Shown here: positions 17,354 through 26,641 of the stretch, piece after piece | Position numbering within the stretch: the first letter of the stretch is position 1 | Layout of the letters: each line of letters starts with the position of its first letter | Source: JAFGDI01 sp963662515 | GTDB lineage: Bacteria > Planctomycetota > Phycisphaerae > Sedimentisphaerales > SM23-30 | Length of the DNA: 64,000 nt | Assembly: GCA_963662515.1 (NCBI GenBank) | Contig: OY759675.1 | Coordinates: 1,674,001 to 1,738,000, forward strand | Reading direction: 5' to 3' | Program-made: the position numbers and the translations under genes | Notes under the pieces: generated by a model | Database searches by the model: none | Told to the model about the DNA's origin: nothing | What the model saw: only the letters and a program-made list of their open reading frames with translations

Positions 17354-17499
17354 TACAACTGTTAGCGATTGCAAAATGTGATAAGTACTTCCCGGAGGGC
17401 CGGGATTGCAGCAGGCTAATATCAAGCTCTGTTATAAATAATGCCTGATCATGTTGTTGCTTGCTTTAATATGCATTATAATAAACCTGAGGTCAGAGC

Positions 17500-19302
17500 G
17501 TGGAAGATCTTACTGTCAGATTGTTAGAGAAACGCCAGGGCAATATTGGCTGGACCGGCATGCTCTCGGGCAGTGCACTATCTACGGCAGTTTCTGTCTT
17601 TGCCTTTAATATGAATGATCCTGCCGCCTATCATCGGCAGATCGAGGCCGGGCTCAATTGGCTGCTGCAAAATGTCAATGATGATGGTGCCTGGGGCGAT
17701 ACGGTCAAAAGTTGTAGTAATATCAGTACGACCTTGCTGGTATTGGCAGCTATGGAAAAGGCTGATGGTTCAGATTTCACCTTTGCTGCCCGGGAAAAGG
17801 CACGCATCTGGATTGCCGGGTATTGTGGTTCAATGCAGCCTCAGGATATCGCCCGGGCTGTTTATAGCCGCTATGATAACGATAAGACCTTTTCTGCTCC
17901 TATAATGACAGTTTGTGCTCTGGCCGGTCTTTTGGGCGATGACCGGAGATGCTGGCAGTATGTCAGTGCCTTACCTTTTGAGCTGAGTGTTATGCCTCAG
18001 CGTATATATGGTTATATTGGCTTTCCTGTGGTTAGTTATGCCCTCCCGGCCTTGATTGCCATTGGTCAGGTGGTGCATCATTTTAACCCATCAGCTAATC
18101 CGCTGATTTCTTCTGTCAGAAAAGCAGCGATAAAGCCTTCGTTAGCAAGGCTGGCTAAAATACAGCCTGAAAATGGAGGTTTTCTCGAAGCCTCGCCGCT
18201 AACTGCATTTGTGGCGGCTTCGCTGGCGGCTAAAGGGCTTTCCGAACACCGGGTCACGCAAAAATGTCTGTCATTCCTGCAAGGCTCGCAGCGTTCTGAT
18301 GGTTCCTGGCCAATTGATACTGATCTGGCGGTCTGGCTGACAACCTTGTCGATTAATGCCCTGGCTCGTGCCGGTTCGCTTACTGTTATGCCCGCAATTG
18401 AACGCAGCTCTCTGGCTCGTTATATTCTGAGTTGTCAGTATGATGTGGTGCATCCTTATACCCTGAGTAAGCCCGGCGGATGGAGCTGGACCGATAAGCC
18501 CGGAGCGGTGCCAGATGCCGATGATACAGCCGGGGCGATAGTGGCATTGGCTAATCTGGTTCGATCTGGTGTAGCTTTGGATGATAGTGTTACTCACGCT
18601 ATTGTTTCCGGTTCAAAATGGCTCTGTGGTATTCAGAATCGCGATGGCGGATTACCTACTTTTTGCCGCGGCTGGGGTAAATTACCCTTTGACCGCAGTT
18701 GTAATGATATAACCGCTCATGCTATTGCCGCCTGGTCTGCTGCTATGGCGATATTGCCTGGCAAGGTTGATTATACCGCTGAGATTACTCGTGCTTTGCA
18801 CTTTCTGGCCCATCAGCAGGCTCGTGACGGCTGGTGGGAGCCGCTCTGGTTTGGCAGTGAATATATGCCGGAGCAGACCAATCCGGTTTATGGCACTTCC
18901 CGGGTGATTGTGGCCCTGGCAGATGTTCCATCGGAACTTATCTATCTGGCCCGGCCTATGCTCGAAAGAGCAACAAGCTGGCTTCTGACTGTTCAGTGTT
19001 CTTCTGGTGGTTTCAGTGGGGGAGTGAGTGCCCGTATCTTAAATTCACAGGAAGACCTTTGCTCAATTGAAGAGACGGCTTTGGCTCTTACTGCCTTAAA
19101 GACGGCTCTGGCCCAGTTGCCCGTTGAGAAACAGGCAAAAACCGAGAAACTTCAGCAGGGAATAGTCCGTGCGACCGATTATCTTAAAGCCCGTCTTGAT
19201 GCAGATGGTGAACCTGAGCCGGCTCCGATAGGTTTTTATTTTGCTAAACTGTGGTATTACGAGGAATTGTATCCTTTGATCTTTTTAGTCAGTGCTTTGT
19301 GA
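17500..19302 (+). CDS. Squalene-hopene-cyclase-like terpene cyclase
   Basis: A 600-residue alpha/alpha-barrel protein of the squalene-hopene/oxidosqualene cyclase superfamily, somewhat short (usual about 630-650). GTG 17500 follows a GAGGT site. It has the class II cyclase acid motif DADDTA at residues 339-344 (aspartates 339, 341 and 342), matching the D-x-D-D-T-A of hopene cyclases. Several degenerate QW-type repeats are visible (SQRSDGSW, IQNRDGGLP, QQARDGWWEP), as is NPVYGTSRVIVAL, equivalent to the cyclases' NYIYGT region. The protein is divergent and no squalene synthase genes are near. It could make hopanoids, cyclise another isoprenoid, or be a non-catalytic relative. The GH10 gene begins 9 bp after its stop, so the two are probably co-transcribed. 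Confidence 0.78.
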   Translation: MEDLTVRLLEKRQGNIGWTGMLSGSALSTAVSVFAFNMNDPAAYHRQIEAGLNWLLQNVNDDGAWGDTVKSCSNISTTLLVLAAMEKADGSDFTFAAREKARIWIAGYCGSMQPQDIARAVYSRYDNDKTFSAPIMTVCALAGLLGDDRRCWQYVSALPFELSVMPQRIYGYIGFPVVSYALPALIAIGQVVHHFNPSANPLISSVRKAAIKPSLARLAKIQPENGGFLEASPLTAFVAASLAAKGLSEHRVTQKCLSFLQGSQRSDGSWPIDTDLAVWLTTLSINALARAGSLTVMPAIERSSLARYILSCQYDVVHPYTLSKPGGWSWTDKPGAVPDADDTAGAIVALANLVRSGVALDDSVTHAIVSGSKWLCGIQNRDGGLPTFCRGWGKLPFDRSCNDITAHAIAAWSAAMAILPGKVDYTAEITRALHFLAHQQARDGWWEPLWFGSEYMPEQTNPVYGTSRVIVALADVPSELIYLARPMLERATSWLLTVQCSSGGFSGGVSARILNSQEDLCSIEETALALTALKTALAQLPVEKQAKTEKLQQGIVRATDYLKARLDADGEPEPAPIGFYFAKLWYYEELYPLIFLVSAL

Positions 19303-19311
19303 GGTAAAAAA

Positions 19312-20433
19312 ATGAATAGACTGCTTTTATTGTCAGTATTGTCTCTTGCTGTTCTTTCCACCCTGCTTTCAGCACAGGAAGCAACTTTGGGTCTTAAAGA
19401 TATTTACAAGGACCATTTTGTGATTGGCGCTGCAATTGATATGCACTATCTGGGGCAGGCTCATTCGCCTGAGCTTGATATAGTTCGTAAACACTGTAAT
19501 GCCATTGCACCGGAAAATCTGCTGAAGTGGGGCAGTATGAATCCCCGGCCTGGCGTATATAATTTCGATGCAACTGATAAATATGTGAGTTTTGGTACAG
19601 ATAATAATATGTTTACTGTTGGTCATGTTCTCTTCTGGCATAACCAAACGCCCGATTGGGTCTTTCTTAATGATGTGGGTGAGACCGTTTTACGAGATGA
19701 GCTTCTGAGCCGGATGCGTCAGCGAGTTGCTTTACTTGCTAAGCGATATGGTAGTAAGATCAAGGGTTGGGATGTGGTAAACGAGGCTATTGAAGATGAT
19801 GGCACTTTACGCAAGTCAAGATTTCAGGAAATAATAGGGGATGACTGGATAGTTGAGGCCTTTAAAATTGCCCAGGAGGAACTGCCTTCTCAGGTTGAAT
19901 TGTACTACAATGATTATAATATGCCCATAGAAGCCAAGCGTCAGCGTATTATCAGGTTGATAAAAGAGATAAAAGATGCCGGTGTCAGAGTTGATGGAAT
20001 AGGAATCCAATGTCATTGGTCTTTAGACTGGCCATCTCTTGAGCTGGCCGAACAGACGATTAAGGAACTCGCCCAGGCCGGTGCAGATATTCATATAAGC
20101 GAAATGGACATAACAGTCTTACCCTGGCCCTATAAAATTCCGCAGGGTTCGGATATTAATGACTATCCGCAATTTCAGGATGAATTTAATCCGTATCGAA
20201 ACGGACTGCCTCAAGAAGTTGAGCTTCGTCAGGGCCAGAGATATCGTGATCTATTCCAACTCTTTGTAAAATATAGCGATAAGATCAAGAGGGTGTCACT
20301 CTGGGGTGTGCAGGATGGTCATTCCTGGTGTAATGATTACCCGGTAAGGAACTGTCGTAATTATCCACTTATTTTTGATCGCGAACTTAAACCCAAACAG
20401 GCATTTGAACAGATCTTTCATTTGCTTGACTGA
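19312..20433 (+). CDS. GH10 endo-1,4-beta-xylanase
   Basis: Secreted enzyme that cleaves internal beta-1,4 bonds of xylan. The 373-residue product has a signal peptide (hydrophobic run ending in LLSAQ) and a single (beta/alpha)8 GH10 domain. The acid/base Glu158 is in WDVVNEA and the nucleophile Glu264 is in ISEMDIT. Substrate-site motifs AIAPENLLKWGSM, GHVLFWHNQTPDW, YYNDYN, GIGIQCHW and SLWGVQDGHSW are all intact. Both catalytic residues are present, so it should be active. No carbohydrate-binding module or dockerin-like tail is fused, unlike the GH2 protein in this window. A ribosome site GAGG overlaps the stop of the preceding cyclase-like gene. Confidence 0.96.
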   Translation: MNRLLLLSVLSLAVLSTLLSAQEATLGLKDIYKDHFVIGAAIDMHYLGQAHSPELDIVRKHCNAIAPENLLKWGSMNPRPGVYNFDATDKYVSFGTDNNMFTVGHVLFWHNQTPDWVFLNDVGETVLRDELLSRMRQRVALLAKRYGSKIKGWDVVNEAIEDDGTLRKSRFQEIIGDDWIVEAFKIAQEELPSQVELYYNDYNMPIEAKRQRIIRLIKEIKDAGVRVDGIGIQCHWSLDWPSLELAEQTIKELAQAGADIHISEMDITVLPWPYKIPQGSDINDYPQFQDEFNPYRNGLPQEVELRQGQRYRDLFQLFVKYSDKIKRVSLWGVQDGHSWCNDYPVRNCRNYPLIFDRELKPKQAFEQIFHLLD

Positions 20434-20497
20434 GTTGCAGCAAAATAAAAAATAACAACTTGAGGCTGTTTTGTTAAAGGGTTGAGGACCAAAAGAA

Positions 20498-20568
20498 CTG
20501 GGGAACTAGGATTCGAACCTAGACTGAATGAGTCAGAGTCATTAGTGCTACCGTTACACTATTCCCCA
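20498..20568 (-). tRNA. tRNA-Gln (anticodon CUG)
   Basis: A 71-nt cloverleaf on the minus strand. Acceptor TGGGGAA/TTCCCCA with discriminator G, D-stem GTGT/GCAC, anticodon stem AATGA/TCATT with loop CTCTGAC (anticodon CTG), T-loop TTCGAAT. The U1-A72 pair is typical for glutamine tRNAs. No CCA is encoded. Confidence 0.97.
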
Positions 20569-21036
20569 ATCGCCTGAAAAACTTAACAGTTTTGTCAGCA
20601 ACGAGATAAGGCAATATATCTGAATTGTGGACCGATTTCAAGTGAAAAAAAAGAAAAAAGCATGAAATTTTTAAGCACATAACTATCCTTGATTATTGTT
20701 TACGGTCAGAGTTGTGCATATTGGTGGTCCTATAACCGCTGATCTGGTCGGTCATAATCTTTAAATCGCTTTTTATTGAGTATTTCAGATTTAATAGACG
20801 ATAGTAAAAATCGATATAATCGTTACAACAGTTTGTTTTTCTCTGATTTAACAGCTAATATATTACAGGTAATATCAGATTTAAATACAGTTAGTGTAAG
20901 AAAATACCGAAAATACATTTGTCAGGCCGCGGCGTGTGGCTAACTTGTTATTTTATATGTAATTGCATGCCGGTTGTCTGTTTATTGTATTAGGATTAGA
21001 TAGTGTACTTTGATCATGGAAAGAATTGAGGTAAAC
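20569..21036. other. Intergenic region upstream of glgP
   Basis: About 470 bp, AT-rich. It contains TCAGATTTA twice, near 20785 and 20875, and a perfect TATAAT at 20815-20820 without a good -35. It must carry promoters for tRNA-Gln (leftward) and glgP (rightward); nothing further is recognised. Confidence 0.4.
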
Positions 21037-23619
21037 ATGCGTAATGTAAGAACCTTTGTAGTAGTGCCATCATTGCCGGCGGAACTTTCCCGTTTGAATG
21101 ACCTGGCTCAGAACCTCTGGTGGAGCTGGGATCACGACTGTGTAAATCTGTTTCGCAGGCTTGACCGCGAACTATGGGAAGAATGTTACCACAATCCTGT
21201 AAAAATGCTGGGAAAGATATCTCAGGAGCGGCTTGAAGCGGCCAGGCAGGACCTTGGTTTTATCAGTCACATGGAAAGGGTGCTCGACTGCTTTGATGAA
21301 TATATGGCAAAGCCTCTTACCAGCAAGGAAGTTACAGTTTACTTCAGTGCCGAATTTGGCCTTAATGAATGTCTGCCGATCTATTCTGGCGGTCTGGGTA
21401 TTCTTGCCGGCGATCATCTTAAAAGTGCCAGTGACCTGAGCCTGAATCTGGCTGGTGTGGGTCTGCTTTATCGCCAGGGGTATTTCAGCCAATATCTTAA
21501 TGCCGATGGCTGGCAGCAGGAGTCATATCCAGAGAATGACTTCTTCAATATGCCTGTTGAGCTGATGAAGTGGGAGGATGGTCGTCCGATCCGTTTCCAT
21601 ATCGATATTGGTGGTAATGATGTTGTCGTACAAATATGGCGTGTAAAGGTAGGGCGTATAAGTCTATACCTGCTTGATACAAACCTGCGTTGCAATAGAA
21701 TTGAAGATCGCCAGATCACATCTCAGCTCTATGGCGGTGACAGTAATATGCGTATTCGTCAGGAAATATTACTGGGTATAGGCGGTTATACTGCTATGAA
21801 GACCCTGATGATAGAGCCTACTGTCTGCCACATGAATGAAGGGCATGCCGCCTTTATGTCGCTGGAACGAGTCAGAAGGCTTATGCTGGAAAAGAAGCTT
21901 AACTTCCATCAGGCTCGTGAGGCAACTCGAGTAGCTAATATCTTTACAACGCATACTCCGGTTCCGGCTGGTCATGATGCCTTTTCTCCAGCCTTAATGG
22001 AAAAATATTTTAAGAATTATCATGCAGAGCTTGGAATTAGCTGGCAGGAATTCCTGACCTTTGGTCGGGTCAATCCTGAAGATATTCATGCTCCGTTCAG
22101 CATGACAAATCTGGCTATAAAGATGTCTAACAGCTGTAATGGTGTTAGTAAGCTGCACGGCGAGGTTTCTCGTCACATGTGCTCTAATCTCTGGCCGGGT
22201 GTTCCGGTTGAAGAAGTGCCTATTGATTCAGTCACCAATGGTATTCATGTAAAGAGCTGGCTCAGTTATGAAATGGCCCAGTTGTTTGATCGATATCTTG
22301 GCCCGGATTGGCGTGAGAGAACTGATCGTAAAGAGATATTCCAGCATGTTGATGAAATACCTGATGCAGAGCTCTGGCGTACACATGAGCGTCGTCGTGA
22401 AAGATTAGTTGCCTTTGCCCGTCGTCGTATGCGTATGCAGATGGCTCATCGCGGCGTAGGACCTACCGAACTTTCTACAGCTGATGAAGTACTTGATCCG
22501 GAGATTTTGACAATTGGTTTTGCCCGTCGGTTTGCAACCTATAAGCGTGCCAATCTTCTGTTCAGTGACAGAGCCCGACTGGAAAAGATCCTGGGTAATC
22601 CTGATATGCCTGTTCAGATCATCTTTGCAGGTAAGGCACATCCCAGAGATAATGAGGGTAAAGACCTTATTCGTGAAATAGTTCACTATATACAGAATAC
22701 CCGGCTACGGAATAAGATCGTATTCCTGGAAAATTATGATATGAATGTTGCCCGTTATCTGGTGCAGGGTGTTGATGTCTGGCTTAATAATCCCAGACGC
22801 GGCATGGAGGCATCTGGTACCAGCGGTATGAAAGTACTGGGTAATGGCGGCCTTAATGCCAGTATCCTTGATGGCTGGTGGTGTGAAGGTTATTCACCAG
22901 AGGTCGGCTGGGCTATTGGTAAGGGCGAAAGTTACCACGATAAAAATTATGAAGATGAGGTTGAATCTCATGCTCTTTATAATCTTCTCGAAAATGAGAT
23001 CGTACCGACTTTCTACGATGTAGGTAAGGATAAGTTGCCTCGCAAGTGGATCAAAATGATGAAAGAATCTATCAAGACTATCTGTCCGGAATTTTCTACC
23101 GAAAGAATGGTAGAAGAGTATGACAGCAGATACTATGGTAGAGCCAGAGCAAACTATGGTAAGTTCTTTGCCGATGATTGCTCCAGGGCTGTTGTTCTCT
23201 CTGACTGGAAGCAGGGTATAACTGACCGCTGGAAAGAAGTTCGTATTGATAAGGTAGAACTTGTCAGCAAGAATGAGCTTCAGGTTGGCAGTGATCTGGA
23301 AGTTCGTTGTCAGGTTTTTCTGGGGTCTATTGCTCCTTCTGATGTCGTCGTTGAACTTTATCAGGGACCTCTGGGCCAGAATAATGGCGAGATCATTAAC
23401 GGTACATCTGTTCCGATGAAATTTGTCGGACAGGGTGGTACAGATAATGTCTTTGTGTTTAACGGCAAGATAAATTGTAAATATACCGGTTTATGCGGCT
23501 TTACCGTCAGGGTAATGCCTCATCATGAGGATATGTCAAACAGGTATGAGACCAGGCTTATAACCTGGGAAAATAATGACCAGGCTCCTGAACCAGCCTC
23601 TCTTGAATGTGTGAATTGA
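21037..23619 (+). CDS. glgP: Alpha-glucan (glycogen/maltodextrin) phosphorylase
   Basis: GT35 enzyme that releases glucose-1-phosphate from storage or imported alpha-glucans. ATG 21037 is chosen because GAGGT precedes it and the protein then starts at the conserved MRNVRTFVVVPSLP; an in-frame ATG at 21016 has no ribosome site. The product is about 860 residues, of the type with an N-terminal DUF3417 domain (LAQNLWWSWD). Further motifs are EFGLNECLPIYSGGLGILAGDHLKSASD, here named only by its ends EFGL and SASD, then MNEGHAAF and RRFATYKRANLL. The PLP-binding lysine is about residue 599 in GTSGMKVLGNGGLN. The C-terminal about 130 residues (VELVSKNELQVGSD onward) form a beta-rich extension. It has its own terminator and is probably monocistronic. 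Confidence 0.95.
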   Translation: MRNVRTFVVVPSLPAELSRLNDLAQNLWWSWDHDCVNLFRRLDRELWEECYHNPVKMLGKISQERLEAARQDLGFISHMERVLDCFDEYMAKPLTSKEVTVYFSAEFGLNECLPIYSGGLGILAGDHLKSASDLSLNLAGVGLLYRQGYFSQYLNADGWQQESYPENDFFNMPVELMKWEDGRPIRFHIDIGGNDVVVQIWRVKVGRISLYLLDTNLRCNRIEDRQITSQLYGGDSNMRIRQEILLGIGGYTAMKTLMIEPTVCHMNEGHAAFMSLERVRRLMLEKKLNFHQAREATRVANIFTTHTPVPAGHDAFSPALMEKYFKNYHAELGISWQEFLTFGRVNPEDIHAPFSMTNLAIKMSNSCNGVSKLHGEVSRHMCSNLWPGVPVEEVPIDSVTNGIHVKSWLSYEMAQLFDRYLGPDWRERTDRKEIFQHVDEIPDAELWRTHERRRERLVAFARRRMRMQMAHRGVGPTELSTADEVLDPEILTIGFARRFATYKRANLLFSDRARLEKILGNPDMPVQIIFAGKAHPRDNEGKDLIREIVHYIQNTRLRNKIVFLENYDMNVARYLVQGVDVWLNNPRRGMEASGTSGMKVLGNGGLNASILDGWWCEGYSPEVGWAIGKGESYHDKNYEDEVESHALYNLLENEIVPTFYDVGKDKLPRKWIKMMKESIKTICPEFSTERMVEEYDSRYYGRARANYGKFFADDCSRAVVLSDWKQGITDRWKEVRIDKVELVSKNELQVGSDLEVRCQVFLGSIAPSDVVVELYQGPLGQNNGEIINGTSVPMKFVGQGGTDNVFVFNGKINCKYTGLCGFTVRVMPHHEDMSNRYETRLITWENNDQAPEPASLECVN

Positions 23620-23646
23620 TATTTACAAACATTTATATTATTATTG

Positions 23647-23680
23647 AAAGGGTTTGGCTCAAGGGCTAAACCCTTTTTTC
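23647..23680 (+). terminator. Intrinsic terminator of glgP
   Basis: A 12-bp stem AAAGGGTTTGGC/GCTAAACCCTTT (one G-U) with a 6-nt loop and a following T-run. Confidence 0.9.
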
Positions 23681-23806
23681 TTGTTGATTATTAGTGTACT
23701 GAGACTATAATTTAACCGTGTATAATGTATTAAATTTGTAGTTTGTGGGGCTTTTGAGACTATAAATTATTTATTTTAACCTTTATAATTGTGGGAGCTG
23801 CACATT

Positions 23807-24343
23807 ATGGCTTTAGACAGAGAAAAAGCTAAGAAAAATGTTATTGAGGTATTAAATAAGGCTCGCAGTATGGAGCTTCATGCTATTCATCAGTATATGC
23901 ATCAGCATTATAATCTTGATGATCTTGATTATGGTGAGTTGGCGGCAAATATGAAACTTATTGCCATTGATGAAATGCGTCATGCTGAGATGTTTGCTGA
24001 GCGTATTAAAGAGCTGGGTGGTGACCCAACTACCGAAAAGGCTGATAAGGTTGAAAAGAACCAGGATGTCCCTGTGGTTTATAATTTCGATTCTAGCCTG
24101 GAAGATGACACTGTTGCTGCTTATAATGAGTATCTACTGGTTTGCCGTGAAAATGGTGATAATTTAACCGTTAAACTATTTGAAACCATTATAGATGAAG
24201 AGCAGCAGCATTATAATTATTTCAATAATGTTGCCGGTCATCTTGAAAAACTTGGTCCTGCCTATCTGGCTCGTATTGCCGGTACACCTGCCGAAGCCGG
24301 TGGAAATGCAACGCCAGGTTTTGTTGCTCAGGGTCAGGCCTGA
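23807..24343 (+). CDS. bfr: Bacterioferritin-like ferroxidase
   Basis: Iron-storage four-helix-bundle protein. ATG 23807 has GGGAG 9 nt upstream; an upstream in-frame TTG at 23789 would place the ribosome site inside the gene. The 178-residue product has all six expected diiron ligands: Glu in SMELHAIHQY, Glu and His in IDEMRHAE, Glu in YNEYLLV, Glu and His in IIDEEQQHYNYF. The Met in DEMRH matches the haem-binding methionine of bacterioferritins. A tail of about 20 residues rich in Ala/Gly follows the fourth helix. The gene is monocistronic and convergent with zwf. It may also act as a Dps-like oxidative-stress protein; the bacterioferritin call is preferred because of the methionine. Confidence 0.9.
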   Translation: MALDREKAKKNVIEVLNKARSMELHAIHQYMHQHYNLDDLDYGELAANMKLIAIDEMRHAEMFAERIKELGGDPTTEKADKVEKNQDVPVVYNFDSSLEDDTVAAYNEYLLVCRENGDNLTVKLFETIIDEEQQHYNYFNNVAGHLEKLGPAYLARIAGTPAEAGGNATPGFVAQGQA

Positions 24344-24365
24344 TCAAACAAATAGATTATAATTG

Positions 24366-24405
24366 TGTCCTTTGCCGATATAAATTGCGGCAAAGGACAT
24401 TTTTT
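24366..24405 (+). terminator. Intrinsic terminator of bfr
   Basis: Perfect 12-bp stem TGTCCTTTGCCG/CGGCAAAGGACA with a 10-nt loop, followed by TTTTTT. Its T-run reaches the last codon of the convergent zwf gene. Confidence 0.9.
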
Positions 24406-25916
24406 CAGTTACGCCATTGTCTGCCGCTGCATGACATGAGCTTGTCAGCACCTTCAGGGCCAAATGTGCCGGGTTGGTAGGGCTCTGGTGTTTTATTTTT
24501 GAGTTTCAGGTTATTTATCAGTGGTGTAATAAATCGCCATGCAGCTTCGGTTTCATCGCTGCGAATAAACAAGGTCTGGTCGCCCAATAGTGCGTCTAAG
24601 AGCAATTTCTCATAGGCTGAAGGAATCGGTTTAGGGCAGAAATCCGGGTAGTAAAAGTCAAGCTCTCGTGGTTCCAGACATTGTCTCCCGGTCTTGTGTG
24701 TAAAGAAATTTACTGATACGCCATCGTTAGGCTGTATTCTCAAAACCAGGCAGTTCATGCTATTCTGGGCACAGCCTGAACTGTTTTCCGGGCCAAATAG
24801 CTGGTTTGAAACCGGCTTGAAATAGATACATATATCTGTCATCTTTTTGGCCATTGCTTTACCTGTCCGAATATAGATCGGCACATCGGCCATTGAGGGT
24901 GTATCAACAAACAGCTTGAATGCTACGAATGTTTCTGTTATCGATCCTGTTGAAACCCCCGGGCATTTAAGGTAGCCGATTATTGCTTTGTCCTCGATCT
25001 TGCCATCGGAATATTGGCCAGTGACAACACTGCAACAGCAGTTATTTTCGCATACCGGGCGTATAGATGAAATAACTTTAACCTTCTCATTTCTTATTGC
25101 ATCGGCACTTAACGATTCAGGTCTTTCCATGGCTACCAGAGCCAACAGTTGCATAATATGGTTTTGGACCATGTCCCGCAGGGCACCGCTTTGATCATAA
25201 TAACTGCCTCGCTGGCCTATATCTACTGTCTCGCATACCGATATCTGTATGTGATCTATATGGTCACTATTCCATACTGACTCAAATATCCGATTAGCAA
25301 AACGAAGAGCCAGAATATTCTGTACAGTTTCTTTGCCCAGATAGTGGTCTATTCGGAATATCTGTTCTTCCTTAAAGTAGCTATTGAGTTCTTTATTTAA
25401 TTCTATCGCTGTGTCCAGATCAGTGCCAAAGGGTTTTTCAATTATTATTCTTCGGAATTGTTCTGGCGTTTCTGGCTGGCTCAGGCCGCTGCTGTGTAAG
25501 TTTGATGCTATGTCTCTAAATAGCTCCGGCTTTACTGAACAGTAGAACAGGCAGTTGCCTGTCTGGCCGTTATTAAATGGCAAAGAGGCTATGAAATTGT
25601 GTAATTTTTCAAATGTTTCCGGTTCATTTCCATCGCCGCTTAAATAGTGTATATGACCGCAAAATTCAGACCATTTTTCCGGTGTTGCATTGCCGCAACG
25701 ATCGGCTTTTTTAACATCCTCGTAGAGTTTGGCCCTGAATTGGTCATTATCTAGCTCCCGGCGAGCAACGCCAATAATTGCAAAGTCTGCCGCCAGAAGA
25801 TTGTGGTGGTACAACTCAAATAATGCCGGGATCAGTTTGAGACTTGTCAGGTTGCCCGAAGCGCCAAATATGACCAATGAAAAAGCCCCAGTCCTTTTAT
25901 TTTCAGTTTTAGTCAT
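24405..25916 (-). CDS. zwf: Glucose-6-phosphate 1-dehydrogenase
   Basis: Oxidises glucose-6-phosphate to 6-phosphogluconolactone with NAD(P)+, entry of the oxidative pentose phosphate pathway. The 503-residue product has the N-terminal nucleotide-binding motif GASGNLTSLKL (Asn where many have Asp), the substrate-binding and catalytic RIDHYLGKETVQNI, EKPFGTDLDTA, and the C-terminal domain motif PIYIRTGKAMAKK. Length and motifs are normal. gnd lies 3.2 kb further on the same strand; between them are tRNA-Ser and a secreted LamG gene on the opposite strand, so the two are not one operon here. Confidence 0.97.
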   Translation of the reverse strand: MTKTENKRTGAFSLVIFGASGNLTSLKLIPALFELYHHNLLAADFAIIGVARRELDNDQFRAKLYEDVKKADRCGNATPEKWSEFCGHIHYLSGDGNEPETFEKLHNFIASLPFNNGQTGNCLFYCSVKPELFRDIASNLHSSGLSQPETPEQFRRIIIEKPFGTDLDTAIELNKELNSYFKEEQIFRIDHYLGKETVQNILALRFANRIFESVWNSDHIDHIQISVCETVDIGQRGSYYDQSGALRDMVQNHIMQLLALVAMERPESLSADAIRNEKVKVISSIRPVCENNCCCSVVTGQYSDGKIEDKAIIGYLKCPGVSTGSITETFVAFKLFVDTPSMADVPIYIRTGKAMAKKMTDICIYFKPVSNQLFGPENSSGCAQNSMNCLVLRIQPNDGVSVNFFTHKTGRQCLEPRELDFYYPDFCPKPIPSAYEKLLLDALLGDQTLFIRSDETEAAWRFITPLINNLKLKNKTPEPYQPGTFGPEGADKLMSCSGRQWRN

Positions 25917-26150
25917 AAAAAACTCTTTTAACAGATCATAATCAATATATATTTCTGGATACTTTTCCAGTCTTCAATTCGATTATATACCCCAAATTAC
26001 CTTTACTCAAATTAATTACAAATTTACAATAAATCTTATTCTGTTTTAATTTTGACCGTATCATGGTAGTTTTTGCCTTGCAATATAGTGGGTTGTGAAC
26101 TACAATGCGTAATTCCAAAATACCTGTATATCCTAAAATATACCGGTTTT

Positions 26151-26237
26151 GGAGAGGTGTCCGAGTGGTTTAAGGAGCACGCTTGGAAAGCGTGTGTGTG
26201 GGTGACTGCACCACGGGTTCGAATCCCGTCCTCTCCG
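26151..26237 (+). tRNA. tRNA-Ser (anticodon GGA)
   Basis: An 87-nt class II cloverleaf. Acceptor GGAGAGG/CCTCTCC with discriminator G, D-arm with GAGTGGTTTAAGG, anticodon stem CACGC/GCGTG with loop TTGGAAA (anticodon GGA), a long variable arm, and T-loop TTCGAAT. A run of five T follows. No CCA is encoded. Confidence 0.97.
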
Positions 26238-26641
26238 TTTTTAACGCCTTGCTTGAACTATAGGTTTGAGTAAGGTTTTTTTTTAGTAATATTTCTTCCT
26301 TAAACATGTTTTTGGGCATGTTTTCATTTTCTTTATTTAAATATCTATATATCTGATACTTATAGAGATTGCTTGTCTATTATTTCCGTTTATTCTGGTT
26401 ATAGAAGTTATTCCAGCCTCCACATTGCATTTGTAAAAAAAAATATATAAAAAACTGTGTTAAGAATATGGATATTTGGGATTAGAAATGCAGAGGAAGT
26501 AGCAGTAGCATTTCCGGTTTTTATTTTATTCAGTATGTTTAATACATAACAGTTTTATTTTCAATATGTTGTAATATTTCGGAGAAAAGAGGAAGTGGTT
26601 TCTTATTTTTTCTGCCAGTTACTGTTTATAGGAGAAATGGA
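26238..26641. other. Intergenic region between tRNA-Ser and LamG gene B
   Basis: About 400 bp of very AT-rich sequence. A TTTATAGGAGA string just before the start resembles the TAAATAGGAGA before LamG gene A. No integrase remnant, tRNA-end duplication or RNA gene was recognised. Confidence 0.4.

Noticed and set aside
26073..26273. Open frame of 66 codons on the plus strand
   Set aside because: Runs through tRNA-Ser; the peptide with RVRIPSSP is the usual translation of a tRNA T-arm.
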